A DNA stretch of 64,000 nt from Roseivirga sp. BDSF3-8 (GCF_041449215.1 NZ_JBGNFV010000001.1:1277001-1341000); one strand, 5' to 3'; shown: positions 1 to 9,858, counted from the first letter of the stretch. A program made the numbers and translations. The notes: generated by a model from the letters alone, not told the origin.

Positions 1-2314
1 GAGGAGCAGCCTCCAGGTCAAAGCGTTTTTCCGCTTTCTTCCTGAGCGTAATAAGAGACGTTAAGTCCCGCTCAGGATCATCAGAGTAATCCGAGTAAGA
101 AATGTGGAAATCCACATGGCTATCCACCACCTGCCTCAGCTCATCATCGATAACCATGAACGACGTTCGTAGTATTTCGTACTTTTCGATAAGCAGATTC
201 AGTGCCTTATTTAAAGCATCCATGTCGAGTGCGCCGGTTAGCTTATAACCCACCGGCACATTCAGAGCACTTCCGTTAAGGTCTAATTCCTCTACCCCCC
301 ACAGCCGGCGCTGAGCAAGTGACACAGGATATGAATCCGCCTCTTTCACCCGCCGGATGGCCAATGAAGCCTGATCCGATTGAGCCTTCTTCTCCACAAA
401 GGCAGCCATTCGTGCGACAGAAGGATTTCTGAATATATCCAATACCGTTACCTCTACACCATACCTATCCTGGATACGAAATGCCAGTTGAGTAGCCAGG
501 ATACTATTCAGACTCAGCTTAAAGAAGCTTGCATCCGCCGTCACCTCCTTATTACTAAGTACATCCTGGATTTCAGACAGGATATAATGCTTTACATCAT
601 CATTCCCACTAGAGCCACCTTCCATCTGGTAGTCCTCAAGAGCAGAAAGCCCGCTATCGTAAACCCCTTTTCGGTAATTGGCAATCAGCTTAAAGTTCTG
701 GATCTTACCGCTTGTCGTTTTGGGAATCTTATCTACAGGAACAAGTTTAGCCGCCGTAAACCCGAATACAGTGGCCACCACTTCAGGTATCCGGGAAATA
801 CTCCTTAATGCCGCTGGTGATAGCCTCTTGGTCACTATGAACAGAAACAGCTCCTCTTCAGAGAGGTCATCTTTTTTAACCCCGCAGGCCACTACATTGC
901 CCAGCTTTATATCCAGCTGTTCGCAAATTACCCGCTCGATGTCATGCGGATAGTAATTCTGGCCATTAATGATGATAATATTCTTCAGGCGGCCTGTGAT
1001 TACCAGGTTACCCTCGTGCATATACCCAAGGTCACCCGTTTTCAGCCATCCGTCCTCTGAGAATAAAGTATTAGTAGCAGATTCATTATTATAATACCGG
1101 CTTGTTACATTATTTCCCTTTATCTGGATATGGCCTATCCTCTTATCAGAAACAGGCACATCCTCCTCGTCACAAATACGAACATCACAAGTGGAAATAG
1201 GGTGTCCCACCTGTACAAAGGTAACCGCCTCCGGCGCTTCATCAGAAATGAACTCAACCTCATCACCAATGCTAATCTTATTCCTATCCAGCACATGTTT
1301 CACCAGGCCGGAGCCTACCCTGGGTAAGGTTACCGCCACAGAAGCCTCCGCCAGGCCGTAGCCTGGGAATATGGCATGTTTACGTAAGCCACAGGGAGCC
1401 AGAGTAGACTGAAACTCCTCGCAAAGGCTCGCTGAGATAGGCTCCGCACCATTATATATAAGCTTTACAGAAGAAAGGTCCAGCTTAATATCCGCCGCCT
1501 TTTCATAAGCCCACAGAAAGTATTGAATACCGAAATTGGGAGAATAAAGGAGGCTCACTTGATGCTCGCTTGCCTTCGTCAGCCATAGCAGCGGCCTCCT
1601 TACAAATAAGGTAGTAGGCAGAAGGTACTGGTTAATCCCTGCAAATACACCGGTGAGGTGAAAACAGATCAACCCCATGTCATGCGTCAGAGGCATCCAG
1701 CTAAGCATGCTGTCCTTTTCGCTTACCTCAGAACGGCTCGCTATATCCCTTGCATTATTTACCAGGTTCCGGTGAGTAAGTACCACCCCCTTAGGTTCCC
1801 CTGTCGAGCCCGAAGAGAATTGAATATAAGCGATGTCCGACTCCTCTATCTTTACCAGTACCGCAGAGTCCGCCCGGTTAATAAGTTCATCTGAGAAGAT
1901 GAGCGAAACACCCTCCAGTTTATTATTTATCCCTGCATCTTTCCCGAAGTGTTCCTTAAGCCTTGTTAAGTGGTTTTCCGAGGTGAACAGGTAAGGGTTA
2001 TTCAGCGTCTTCCATACATGCCCGAACTTATCATACCGGTCGGCCTGATTTCCGGTAGATAACGGCACGGCAATCAGCTTACCAAGCAAACATGCCCAGA
2101 AACCAATAAGAAATGACTGATTATCATCTATAAAGATGACAACCTCATCCCCTTCGCCGATTCCTCTTTCCTGAAACACACCAAGCAATCGCCGGGCCTT
2201 GTCATAAAGGTCAGCATATGAGCAGTACTGTTCATCTACTTCTGAAGAAATAAAGGTTATACCTCTTTTGGCAGAGATATTCTTCTCCATTAGGGATACT
2301 AATGACTCGGACAT
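1..2314 (-). CDS. Nonribosomal peptide synthetase, FAAL-PCP-C start (partial, runs off left edge)
   Basis: The first 771 codons of a long gene are visible; it is open to the window edge. Residues 1 to about 575 are a fatty acyl-AMP ligase: the adenylation loop SSGSTGEPKG lies near residue 165, followed by the FAAL-type motifs SWMPLTHDMGL, NGAEPI and GYGLAEASV, and by LKTGDLGY. A carrier domain follows, with the probable phosphopantetheine serine at residue 604 in FFKLSLNSILATQ. A condensation domain starts near residue 665 (SLAQRRLW, then EILRTSF). Known FAALs activate a fatty acid as acyl-AMP and load it on the carrier protein, so the enzyme probably starts a lipopeptide by N-acylating the first amino acid. 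The ATG at 2314 is chosen because the ligase fold begins directly there. The product cannot be predicted because the amino-acid-selecting modules lie outside the window. The upstream permease on the same strand may belong to the cluster. Confidence 0.93.
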   Translation of the reverse strand, partial: MSESLVSLMEKNISAKRGITFISSEVDEQYCSYADLYDKARRLLGVFQERGIGEGDEVVIFIDDNQSFLIGFWACLLGKLIAVPLSTGNQADRYDKFGHVWKTLNNPYLFTSENHLTRLKEHFGKDAGINNKLEGVSLIFSDELINRADSAVLVKIEESDIAYIQFSSGSTGEPKGVVLTHRNLVNNARDIASRSEVSEKDSMLSWMPLTHDMGLICFHLTGVFAGINQYLLPTTLFVRRPLLWLTKASEHQVSLLYSPNFGIQYFLWAYEKAADIKLDLSSVKLIYNGAEPISASLCEEFQSTLAPCGLRKHAIFPGYGLAEASVAVTLPRVGSGLVKHVLDRNKISIGDEVEFISDEAPEAVTFVQVGHPISTCDVRICDEEDVPVSDKRIGHIQIKGNNVTSRYYNNESATNTLFSEDGWLKTGDLGYMHEGNLVITGRLKNIIIINGQNYYPHDIERVICEQLDIKLGNVVACGVKKDDLSEEELFLFIVTKRLSPAALRSISRIPEVVATVFGFTAAKLVPVDKIPKTTSGKIQNFKLIANYRKGVYDSGLSALEDYQMEGGSSGNDDVKHYILSEIQDVLSNKEVTADASFFKLSLNSILATQLAFRIQDRYGVEVTVLDIFRNPSVARMAAFVEKKAQSDQASLAIRRVKEADSYPVSLAQRRLWGVEELDLNGSALNVPVGYKLTGALDMDALNKALNLLIEKYEILRTSFMVIDDELRQVVDSHVDFHISYSDYSDDPERDLTSLITLRKKAEKRFDLEAAP

Positions 2315-2497
2315 GAATTAATGTATAAACTGGTAATAAATAGCTAACTAAAACAACCTGAAGGGCAGGTCATTTTGCATAACCAGAAAAACTGGCTACG
2401 TAATAAGGTATAATAGAAAAGATATAGAGAGATCGGGAGTGAATAAGCGAAGGATAGTGAGTACCCCTCGCTTTTCCCTTATTGAAGATAGCCTATG

Positions 2498-4852
2498 CTA
2501 GCTATCACTTAGTACTTTTGTAGGATTTAGGTTAGCTGACTTAAGGGCCTGATAACCAGTAGTGGCTATTGATATAATAAAGATCAATAAACCTGATAAT
2601 ATATAAATGTCAATATTAAAACCTATACGGTATGAGAAATCATCCAGGTACTTATCTGTTGCGAAATAAGCGATAGGTATAGCGATGATATACGCTACCA
2701 GGATTAGCTTTAAGAACTTCCAGGACATAAATATAAGGATAGAAGACACAGATGCTCCCAGCGCTTTTCTTACGCCGACCTCCTTGTTCTTACGCTCAGC
2801 CACATAGGTAGCCAGTGCGAATAGCCCCAAACAGGAGATAATAATAATCAGATAAGTAAAAGATTGTATGAGCGTACTGGTAACAGCCTCCCTTCTATAC
2901 CGGTTTTTGAAGTTATCCTCCATGAAAGAGTACTCAAAAGGAAACTCAGTATTATAGCGGGATACAATAGTTTCAATACTGGCCAGAGTACCCTTAGTAT
3001 CATTTCCATTGGTTTTGATCAGAACCCGGTTGATCTCCTGCGGCCTTATTCGTATGATCATTGGCTCCACAGGAGAATATAGAGTCGCATTATGATAGTC
3101 CTTGATCATACCTACTATGGTACCAGACTCCTCATTCATCCGTAATTCCTTGCCAATAATATTTTGCCTGCCTATGATCTGAGCCGCTCTTTCATTAACA
3201 ATAAAGTTAGATGAGTCCGTTGAAAACTCCCGGGAAAAGTCCCTGCCTTCGATCACTTCAATACCAAGCGTCTTTAACAGGTCGAAATCCGAGGTGATCA
3301 TAGTGAACGTGACCTTTTCATCCGGGTTGCTTCCGTTCCATTCCAGATCAGACGTTTTCGAGGTTACCTCCATAGGATTCTGACCTGTAGCTGAAACATA
3401 TTCAATGTTAGGGTTACTGAGTAGCTGCTGCTTCAGGGTAACATAATTGCTTTTAAGGCCGCCCTCAAGAGGAATCTTAATAACATTTTCCTTATTGATA
3501 CCTATATTCTGCTCCTGAATAAAATTGTACTGTCTAAGAATAACAAAAGTACCGATTATAAGAATAATCGAAATACTGAACTGTATCACCACCAGGGCTT
3601 TCCGAAGCAAATCGTTCTTCTTCATATCCGAAGAGTGTCCCTTAAGTATTTCTACAGGATTAAACCCGGACAGGATCATAGCAGGATATATGCCTGTAAT
3701 TACCGTTACCAGGATCCACAGACCTGCCTGCATAAGCCAGAATCCAGGGCTCAGTAAGTTATAAGAAAGAGGAGTATTGGTTACCTGGCTGAAATAAGGC
3801 AATATAAGCGAGCTGATGACATTAGCCAGGATTATGGAGCACAAAACAATTATCGATGTCTCCATTAAAAACTGAAAGATCAGGTAGCCTTTACTTACCC
3901 CCAGCACCTTTCTAATACTCACCTCTTTAGCGCGTCTTGTAGCTAAGGCCGTAGAGAGGTTTACGAAGTTGATACCTGATATGATTAGCAAGAATACACC
4001 TACCGCTAGAATCAGGTATATCTGATCAATGCGGCCTCCCGCCTGAACCCCGTTCTCGAAATCAGAGTTGAGATACGAATCACTGAATTTTTGAAGAAAA
4101 ATCTCATCCTCCATTTCAGGAGCATACCTCTTAGTGATATCACGTATCTTATTCTCCAGGGCAGCCACATCAGTAGAGGGGCGAACCGTCGCGTACAACT
4201 TGAAGCCATAGTTATCCCACTGCTCCACCCATTCATTATCCTTATAGTAATGTTCCAGAGGCAGAACGTAGTTAAACTCCAGCGTAGAATTATCAGGCAC
4301 GTCAGAAAACACACCAGACACACTGAATTGCCCATAATTTTTTATCTCCAGCACATTCCCCAGGCTCGCAGTCGTACCGAAAAGCTTTTCCGATAATGAC
4401 TCAGATATGGCAATCGAGTTTATTTCTTTGAGTACATCCCCCGGAGTACCCTGCACCAGATCAAATGAAAACACCTTAAAAAAGTCATCTCCCGCATAAA
4501 ATCCGTTGTCTTTTATGGCTTTCTCCTGGTATTTGAAAAGCACCTCTTCTTCCCAGAAAACAAGCACCGTGTTTTCTATTTCTTCATAATCATCCTCCAG
4601 CGCTTCAGCCAGGGGCTTACTCATCACAAAGTCAGTAAGAAGCTGCCCGCTAGAGCTGGTATTATTTCTTAAAACCCTATAAAGTTGATTATCGTTAACA
4701 TGAAAAGAATCTATTTTTCTTTCGTAGTCAACCCAGATAAAGATCAAAATGAAGGCTACAAGGCCGGAAATAAGACCAAAGAGATTCAACAAGACATACA
4801 GCTTGTTTTTCAGAAAATTTCTGAGTGAAATTAAAACCAGATTCTTGAACAT
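2498..4852 (-). CDS. MacB/FtsX-family ABC transporter permease
   Basis: A 784-residue membrane protein with the double architecture common in Bacteroidota: an N-terminal membrane helix (about 20-42), a periplasmic MacB-type core domain (about 95-250), an FtsX permease block of three helices (about 280-400), a further helix near 425-445, a second periplasmic domain, and a second FtsX block (about 665-775) that contains the typical RKNKEVGVRKALGAS segment. Such proteins work with a separate MacB-type ATPase to move lipopeptides, antibiotics or lipoproteins from the periplasmic side. No ATPase gene is in the window. It lies 183 bp upstream of the lipopeptide synthetase on the same strand, so a role in export of or immunity to that product is possible but inferred only from position; these permeases are also scattered singly through Bacteroidota genomes. 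Confidence 0.9.
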   Translation of the reverse strand: MFKNLVLISLRNFLKNKLYVLLNLFGLISGLVAFILIFIWVDYERKIDSFHVNDNQLYRVLRNNTSSSGQLLTDFVMSKPLAEALEDDYEEIENTVLVFWEEEVLFKYQEKAIKDNGFYAGDDFFKVFSFDLVQGTPGDVLKEINSIAISESLSEKLFGTTASLGNVLEIKNYGQFSVSGVFSDVPDNSTLEFNYVLPLEHYYKDNEWVEQWDNYGFKLYATVRPSTDVAALENKIRDITKRYAPEMEDEIFLQKFSDSYLNSDFENGVQAGGRIDQIYLILAVGVFLLIISGINFVNLSTALATRRAKEVSIRKVLGVSKGYLIFQFLMETSIIVLCSIILANVISSLILPYFSQVTNTPLSYNLLSPGFWLMQAGLWILVTVITGIYPAMILSGFNPVEILKGHSSDMKKNDLLRKALVVIQFSISIILIIGTFVILRQYNFIQEQNIGINKENVIKIPLEGGLKSNYVTLKQQLLSNPNIEYVSATGQNPMEVTSKTSDLEWNGSNPDEKVTFTMITSDFDLLKTLGIEVIEGRDFSREFSTDSSNFIVNERAAQIIGRQNIIGKELRMNEESGTIVGMIKDYHNATLYSPVEPMIIRIRPQEINRVLIKTNGNDTKGTLASIETIVSRYNTEFPFEYSFMEDNFKNRYRREAVTSTLIQSFTYLIIIISCLGLFALATYVAERKNKEVGVRKALGASVSSILIFMSWKFLKLILVAYIIAIPIAYFATDKYLDDFSYRIGFNIDIYILSGLLIFIISIATTGYQALKSANLNPTKVLSDS

Positions 4853-5455
4853 TACCTTTTTGAAATAGCGTAGTTGATCCTAATAGTTAGCTGTGGAAGG
4901 CTGTTAGTGAAATGATTTGTAATAGTCCCATGTAACTTTAAGCCCCTTAAGTTGAGAGTATTACAAAAAAAAAGAGCTTAAATAGAGATATAGCTCCGCT
5001 GACCTAAGTCCCATCATGAACTAGCTGATTGGTTGACAATCCTCAAAACTTCTAACTGAAGCTTCGCGAGTTTCCGCTAAATTTATGATATAAAATAAAC
5101 TTTTTCAAAAATAAAATTTCTCTTTGTTGGAGACCGCCGATTCAGTCTCACTATACTTTGCTTTCAAAACCGGGGCTAAAGTACTTTACCAGTAGATAAA
5201 GAAGTGATCTTTTAATGATGTATGATTTGTTCGAACCTCTATAAAACCCCAAGCACAAACGTGAGGTTGACTTCATTATTCAACACAAAAATCTTTATTT
5301 AAGTCAATTCATTCACTGAATGTTAAGATTAACCCATCTTAATATCAGCTAATTACATATTCCCAAATGAGAAATGAAGAAAAAAATATCGTCTTACACC
5401 CCTTGTAAGTTAAACTCTAAAATAAAGGCAAAACACATCCTGCAGTACCCCCTTT
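4853..5455. other. Non-coding gap, 603 bp
   Basis: A/T-rich stretch without a credible gene on either strand. It must hold the promoter of the permease. No clear -33/-7 pair, tRNA-like element or strong hairpin was recognised. Confidence 0.6.
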
Positions 5456-6004
5456 TCACCCCGCCATGTCATAGGCTTCCCGCAGCCAGGCCTGCACCTC
5501 TCCATCCACCTGGCTCACTTCAGTGAGTTGCACCCTGTGTGTACACATAGTACCGAAGGGGCCTGAACCTTCCAGACGCCCCGCCTCCGGCTTACCTTTT
5601 AGTTTAAGCCCGAGATCCACCCTGGTTTTTGTAGAAGGCTTTATTACCGCAAACTTTTTCTTCCTGTCCACGCTCACCTCAGTCTTTTTGGGTGTAATTT
5701 TTACGTCATTGCCAAACTCATTCACTACCGACACCAGCCTTTCATAGATCGGCAGCAAATGCTCCTTGCCCTCATATTGGCTCGCTACCAGATCCTCCGG
5801 TGCCTTTTCATCACCCTTCGAGAGACTCACAATCGTATTGGCAAAACCATGGCTTACATGGTGTTCCTTTTTTAAAAAATTCACCGCCTCTGAGTGCTTA
5901 CTAAAGCTTTTTGTTGTAAGTATTACAGTCCATTCCTCCAGTGATCTGCCCGTTTTTTCAGGCATATTGTCAATCATGGTTTGTAGAGCCTTGTCCATAT
6001 ACAT
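5456..6004 (-). CDS. DUF4287/DUF5655 domain protein
   Basis: About 182 residues. The N-terminal part (about 1-65, with GRSLEEWTVIL and HVSHGFANTIV) resembles DUF4287, a small helical domain; the C-terminal part (about 75-180, with KKKFAVIKPSTKTRVDLGLKLKG) resembles DUF5655, a domain shared with restriction-related and other uncharacterised proteins. Function is unknown. The frame stays open further upstream to 6238, but the extension is rich in residues unlike the family, and the family start is at the MYMDKALQ region. ATG at 6004 or 5998 is therefore the likely start; neither has a clear Shine-Dalgarno sequence. No operon partner is evident: the next gene on the same strand ends 260 bp upstream. 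Confidence 0.8.
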   Translation of the reverse strand: MYMDKALQTMIDNMPEKTGRSLEEWTVILTTKSFSKHSEAVNFLKKEHHVSHGFANTIVSLSKGDEKAPEDLVASQYEGKEHLLPIYERLVSVVNEFGNDVKITPKKTEVSVDRKKKFAVIKPSTKTRVDLGLKLKGKPEAGRLEGSGPFGTMCTHRVQLTEVSQVDGEVQAWLREAYDMAG

Positions 6005-6263
6005 TAAGTGGTTAGTGGTACCGAAATATATAAGGCATTTGAGCCAGGCAGTACCTTTGGGCAAACACCTGACTATAAGGTAATAAATTCCTGAGTGGAC
6101 CAAAAGAGAAAAAAAACTGAGGCCTGCGCCCCCTATTCTCTCATTCTCATGTGTTCGCCTGCCGTTCCATAACCATCTCTGTGATCTGCTACAGGTAGTA
6201 GCGTGGATACCCGTTTCCCTCTTAGTGACTATTCTCACCCTCCATTACCGGATGCAAATTACC

Positions 6264-7328
6264 TTACTCATTATCACCGCCTCTTCTCAGTATTTTTAAG
6301 ATTCGTTCATGAACCACCTCCGAAAGCGCCCACATATCTCCGCCACTCGTATTCACAAACTGCACCACTACTGCATCCATATTCTTGTCATAAGTAGCTA
6401 TGCTCTGGTACCCTGGCAGCAGCCCGGTATGCTCATACACATATACTGACGTATAGATCTCCTGCTCCACGGCACTCAATAGGGTTCCGTCATTTAGCGC
6501 ACGTAAAAAAACGCCCACGTCCCGGGCCGTTGAGACCATAGAACCGCCCGGCTGTATGAAATCATTTCCTTTAATATCCGGACCGTAACCTACAAAGTAG
6601 CCGCTCATTACCTCATCAGCATTCACATCACCCAACAGGCTATACGTATCATTCAGACCCAGGGGCTCCAGTATCCGGCTTCTGATATACTCATGATGAC
6701 TATAGCCAAGCCGCCGGTCCATGATCTCCCCCAGCAGCAGATAATTAGTGTTTGAGTAGCTATACCTTTCATCCGGTGCAAAATCCGCCGGCATATCCAG
6801 CACCAGGTCATAGGTTTCATCCACCTCCTTGTACGGGCTCGTCCATGGATAATCCGGGTGGTCGCTATAATTAGGAATGCCACTCCGGTGGCTTATCAGC
6901 ATGCGCAGCGTAATCTCCTCTGCATTCGCTATTCGGCCGGCAAGATCAGGCAGCAGTTTCGCAAGAGTTTCGTCCAGAGAAAGTTCCCCCTCATTAACCA
7001 GCTTTACAGCCGCTACCGCCATGTACAGCTTGCTGATACTGGCTATCTTAAATAACCCATCCGCATCCGCAGGCTCTTTTTCGTCCCTGTTTTTATAGCC
7101 CGCAGCATAAGACACCGGCCGCTCCCCTTTCCGGTCCACATATACAATGATCCCGTCCATTCCATAACCCACAGCATCTTCTACCTGGTCCTGCACCGTA
7201 TCAGGTAACGGAGCCAGCCACGCCCATATCAGCATCCACGGCGGAAATACCACCAGGCATACCACCGCCACTAAAGGCATCATGGTCCTCAGCAGCCGTA
7301 TTACGTTTCCTTTATTATCAGCCTTCAT
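6264..7328 (-). CDS. Serine hydrolase, beta-lactamase class C fold
   Basis: A 354-residue protein of the beta-lactamase/D-aminopeptidase/esterase superfamily. An N-terminal hydrophobic segment (about 13-37) anchors or exports it. The catalytic SxxK is SISK near residue 93 and the YxN motif is YSN near residue 195. A third motif of HTG type appears as EHTGLLPGYQS near residue 307. The family includes penicillin-binding proteins, esterases and peptidases; the substrate cannot be told from sequence and resistance should not be assumed. It stands alone: no gene follows closely on the same strand. Confidence 0.88.
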   Translation of the reverse strand: MKADNKGNVIRLLRTMMPLVAVVCLVVFPPWMLIWAWLAPLPDTVQDQVEDAVGYGMDGIIVYVDRKGERPVSYAAGYKNRDEKEPADADGLFKIASISKLYMAVAAVKLVNEGELSLDETLAKLLPDLAGRIANAEEITLRMLISHRSGIPNYSDHPDYPWTSPYKEVDETYDLVLDMPADFAPDERYSYSNTNYLLLGEIMDRRLGYSHHEYIRSRILEPLGLNDTYSLLGDVNADEVMSGYFVGYGPDIKGNDFIQPGGSMVSTARDVGVFLRALNDGTLLSAVEQEIYTSVYVYEHTGLLPGYQSIATYDKNMDAVVVQFVNTSGGDMWALSEVVHERILKILRRGGDNE

Positions 7329-7737
7329 CGGGCTAAATGGTTATATCCTTCTGCCTAAAACTAGCATACCCGGCTTTCTAAAAAAAAACCGGATCAAAAA
7401 CAGCCCCTACTTCCCCTCCATAGTATGCCCATAAGCCACCTGCCACCATCAGTAAGAGTATACCTACCCTGAAAATTTTTCATCATTCATTAGTTCAATA
7501 TTCTTACGGCAGCACACAACCTGGGGCCGTTAAATGAGTGTCATTCCCTTATGCAATAATATTATACCCCACATCCTCATACCCGTCTTGCTGACCAGGC
7601 AGTCCCCTATCACATAAGAACATCAGGCCAATGACACCTGTTCATAAGTCTTCGTAATGAGCCCTTCATCATTGACAGGCAAAGCCCAATGGGTAGCCTT
7701 GCAGGGTATATTCGAAAACCATATTGGCTATACCCCC
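7329..7737. other. Non-coding gap, 409 bp
   Basis: No supported gene. On the minus strand around 7378-7477 there is an open stretch encoding a hydrophobic helix (VGILLLMVAGGLWAYY), but it has no in-frame start, being preceded by a stop at the A-run near 7476. It may be a remnant or chance. Confidence 0.5.
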
Positions 7738-8481
7738 CTATGTTGGTGCCCTGCACACCCACTGCTTCACCCCCGTAAACCCAGAGAGATTCCTCCTCTT
7801 CCCATAGTTAGCAGCATTACCCTTATCAGTCACTATTCCGGAAAGCAGCTCCCCGTCCCCCATCGCTACTTCTATTTCTTTTACCGGCACCTCAGCGGCA
7901 GGCTTTTCCTCAGCCTCTATCAGTACCTTATCATATACCGTTTCATTACCCGGCAAGTCCCTTGCCACTACCGTAACACATAGCCCCTTTGCCCCTGGTA
8001 GCTCACCGGTAAGCCGGTACTCATATACACCATTCACTATCACCGTACTCGCCTCACCACCTTCCAGTACAACCCCCTCCGCATCCCTTAGCGTGATACT
8101 CAGCGAAGCCACATGAAAGTCATCGTGCGCATACACCCGAATACATGCCGGTCTGCCGTCCTTCACTTCTGATACAAACACATCATCCACCACCGGCGCA
8201 TGCATATAATCCTTTACCGCGACATTTTGCCAGGAATTAAACCCATGAGCACCTGCTTTATACAACGCATACATACGTTCGTCACTCCCAACCGATTTTG
8301 CGTAGCCAGTCGCCCTTTTAAACCGCCTGTGATGCGCTTTTTGCTTGTCACTAAGCGGCTTCGATGATTTCGCCGGCCTGGCTGACACAATAGTCCTTCC
8401 CGCCCGCTGCCGGTACACAATCGCATTTCGCACCATACCCCGCGCACCTTCTATCCACGGGTTATTCTCTATGATCGCCAT
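7738..8481 (-). CDS. Conserved-looking hypothetical protein, 247 aa
   Basis: Family not recognised. The N-terminal third is basic and begins MAIIENNPWIEGARGMVRNAIVY, with a run of Lys/Arg/His around residues 40-60 (KQKAHHRRFKRATGYAK). The central part (about 95-185) is beta-rich, with alternating hydrophobics like an Ig- or beta-sandwich fold. There is no signal peptide and no membrane segment. The basic N-terminus could bind nucleic acid, but that is a guess. Both flanks are long non-coding gaps, so context does not help. Base composition is similar to the neighbours. The start is a good ATG with conserved-looking coding sequence from the first codon. Confidence 0.65.
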   Translation of the reverse strand: MAIIENNPWIEGARGMVRNAIVYRQRAGRTIVSARPAKSSKPLSDKQKAHHRRFKRATGYAKSVGSDERMYALYKAGAHGFNSWQNVAVKDYMHAPVVDDVFVSEVKDGRPACIRVYAHDDFHVASLSITLRDAEGVVLEGGEASTVIVNGVYEYRLTGELPGAKGLCVTVVARDLPGNETVYDKVLIEAEEKPAAEVPVKEIEVAMGDGELLSGIVTDKGNAANYGKRRNLSGFTGVKQWVCRAPT

Positions 8482-8892
8482 GATTAAACAGCCTTCATTT
8501 CATGTTTTTCAGTCCGCTAAAAATAGCTGATTCCAACGTTTCCAAACCATACATGTAAGGCAAAAGCACACCCCGCACCCATATGCCGTTCACAGACATC
8601 ATCACTAAATATAATATAACCCATATCACCCCTCCGGGCACCCTGTGCCTTTTCCGTGGGTATCCCGTGGGTATCCTATAAGCGCTGTGGACAACTTCTG
8701 TAGCATCATATTATTGAACTATAAGAAGAAATTAAAACAGCAGAACCATAACCAATTCCTCAGGGACATATATAAAACCCCACGTGCCTTAATCCCCAAA
8801 ATCAAAGGCCTATGCATCTCTTTTAATGACCTCCTTGCTCAAACAAAATTACTCCTTACATTGAGTATCAAAGACACACTATAATAAAGCGT
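8482..8892. other. Non-coding gap, 411 bp
   Basis: Divergent intergenic region between the hypothetical gene and the DUF2200 gene. A short tandem repeat of GTGGGTATCC units lies near 8657-8678. Nothing else was recognised; a possible plus-strand reading frame here has no protein-like features. Confidence 0.5.
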
Positions 8893-9255
8893 ATGAAAAC
8901 CACCGCAAGCCACGATGAACGCATCGCTAAAATGACCTTTGCCTCCGTTTATCCACACTACGTCACCAAGGTGGAGAAAAAAGGACGGACTACTGCAGAA
9001 CTACATCAGGTCATCCAATGGCTTACCGGCTTCGATGAACCCAGGCTACGGCAATTAATTGAAGAGAAAGCAACCTTTACTACATTTTTCGAACATGCCA
9101 CTTTAAATCCTCATGCCCCGCTAATCAAGGGCCTCATCTGTGGTTACCGTATAGAAGAAATAGAAAATCCACTCACCCAAAAGGTCCGCTACCTCGATAA
9201 GCTCGTAGACGAACTTGCCAAAGGCCGAAAGATGGAAAAAATACTCAGGTCCTAA
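8893..9255 (+). CDS. DUF2200 family protein
   Basis: A 120-residue protein that closely follows the DUF2200 pattern: the core [18 protein letters not shown] (about residues 17-34), then a helical section with WLTGFD and a C-terminal [22 protein letters not shown]. This small cytoplasmic family is widespread and its biochemical role is not known. The length is normal for the family. It is followed after 27 bp by a lipoprotein gene on the same strand, so the two may be co-transcribed, though no functional link is evident. Confidence 0.9.
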   Translation: MKTTASHDERIAKMTFASVYPHYVTKVEKKGRTTAELHQVIQWLTGFDEPRLRQLIEEKATFTTFFEHATLNPHAPLIKGLICGYRIEEIENPLTQKVRYLDKLVDELAKGRKMEKILRS

Positions 9256-9282
9256 CTACCCGTTATACCAAACACACATACA

Positions 9283-9858
9283 ATGCACCGGTTTATCACC
9301 CTGCTCATCGTCATCATACCCTTCATTTCCTGCCAGGAGGACCAGCCACTTATTCAGCGGAACAGAAACCAGAATCTCTCACAAGCCCAGATCGACTCTG
9401 TGCTCACAGAGTTTGTATTTCTCTACGAAGAGCCCATCATTCCCGACAGCAGCCAGCATATCCTCATTCCTGTATCTACCAGAATTATGGATAAGCGAAT
9501 CTCCATTACTAAAGATGGCTACTATGCACGGAGCTACCCCCGCTACTGGAACGTACTCTTCTATAACCCTACCACCATGGATACCAGGCTGCTCACCCAA
9601 GAAAAGGTAAGAATTTCAGTGATAGACGTAGCTGGTAATAAAGACTATACACAAGAGAAAACCACCCGGCTGCCCCACAAGGTTTTGTATACTATAAGTG
9701 ACCAGGATTATAATAACGACGGCCAGCTCGACGGCAAAGACCCCCACTTCCTGTTTGTATCAGGTATGGATGGCCGTAACTTCATGCGCGTATCCCCGCC
9801 ACACGAGCACCTCCTTTACTATGAAGTGTTAAAGGGAAATAAAGTCAGATCATCATGA
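9283..9858 (+). CDS. Lipoprotein with EF-hand-like loop; likely 5' part of a frameshifted gene
   Basis: A 191-residue product starting with a lipoprotein signal (hydrophobic residues 4-14, lipobox IPFISC, Cys at about 17). Near residue 143 it has an EF-hand-like acidic loop DQDYNNDGQLDGKD, followed by LFVSGMDGRNF, a layout seen in uncharacterised Bacteroidota surface lipoproteins. The frame ends abruptly with VRSS just where a second frame continues as VQIIMKTLRDTNNDRVF, which again has a Dx(N)xD loop expected in the same protein. One missing base near 9843-9846 would join them into a protein of about 248 residues. The gene is therefore probably a pseudogene, a phase-variable locus, or carries a sequence error. 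Function unknown. Confidence 0.75.
   Translation: MHRFITLLIVIIPFISCQEDQPLIQRNRNQNLSQAQIDSVLTEFVFLYEEPIIPDSSQHILIPVSTRIMDKRISITKDGYYARSYPRYWNVLFYNPTTMDTRLLTQEKVRISVIDVAGNKDYTQEKTTRLPHKVLYTISDQDYNNDGQLDGKDPHFLFVSGMDGRNFMRVSPPHEHLLYYEVLKGNKVRSS

Noticed and set aside
2440-2490. Possible hairpin (AAGCGA / TCGCTT) between the permease and NRPS genes
   Set aside because: Stem is only 6 bp and no T-run follows in the direction of transcription, so it is not called a terminator; the two genes may be co-transcribed.
6264-7328. Antibiotic-resistance beta-lactamase
   Set aside because: SxxK and YxN are shared by esterases and peptidases of the same fold; nothing points specifically to beta-lactam hydrolysis.
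7378-7486. Minus-strand frame encoding a hydrophobic helix (VGILLLMVAGGLWAYY)
   Set aside because: The start codon is out of frame with the hydrophobic part because of the A-run near 7476. A decayed small membrane-protein gene is possible but not supported.
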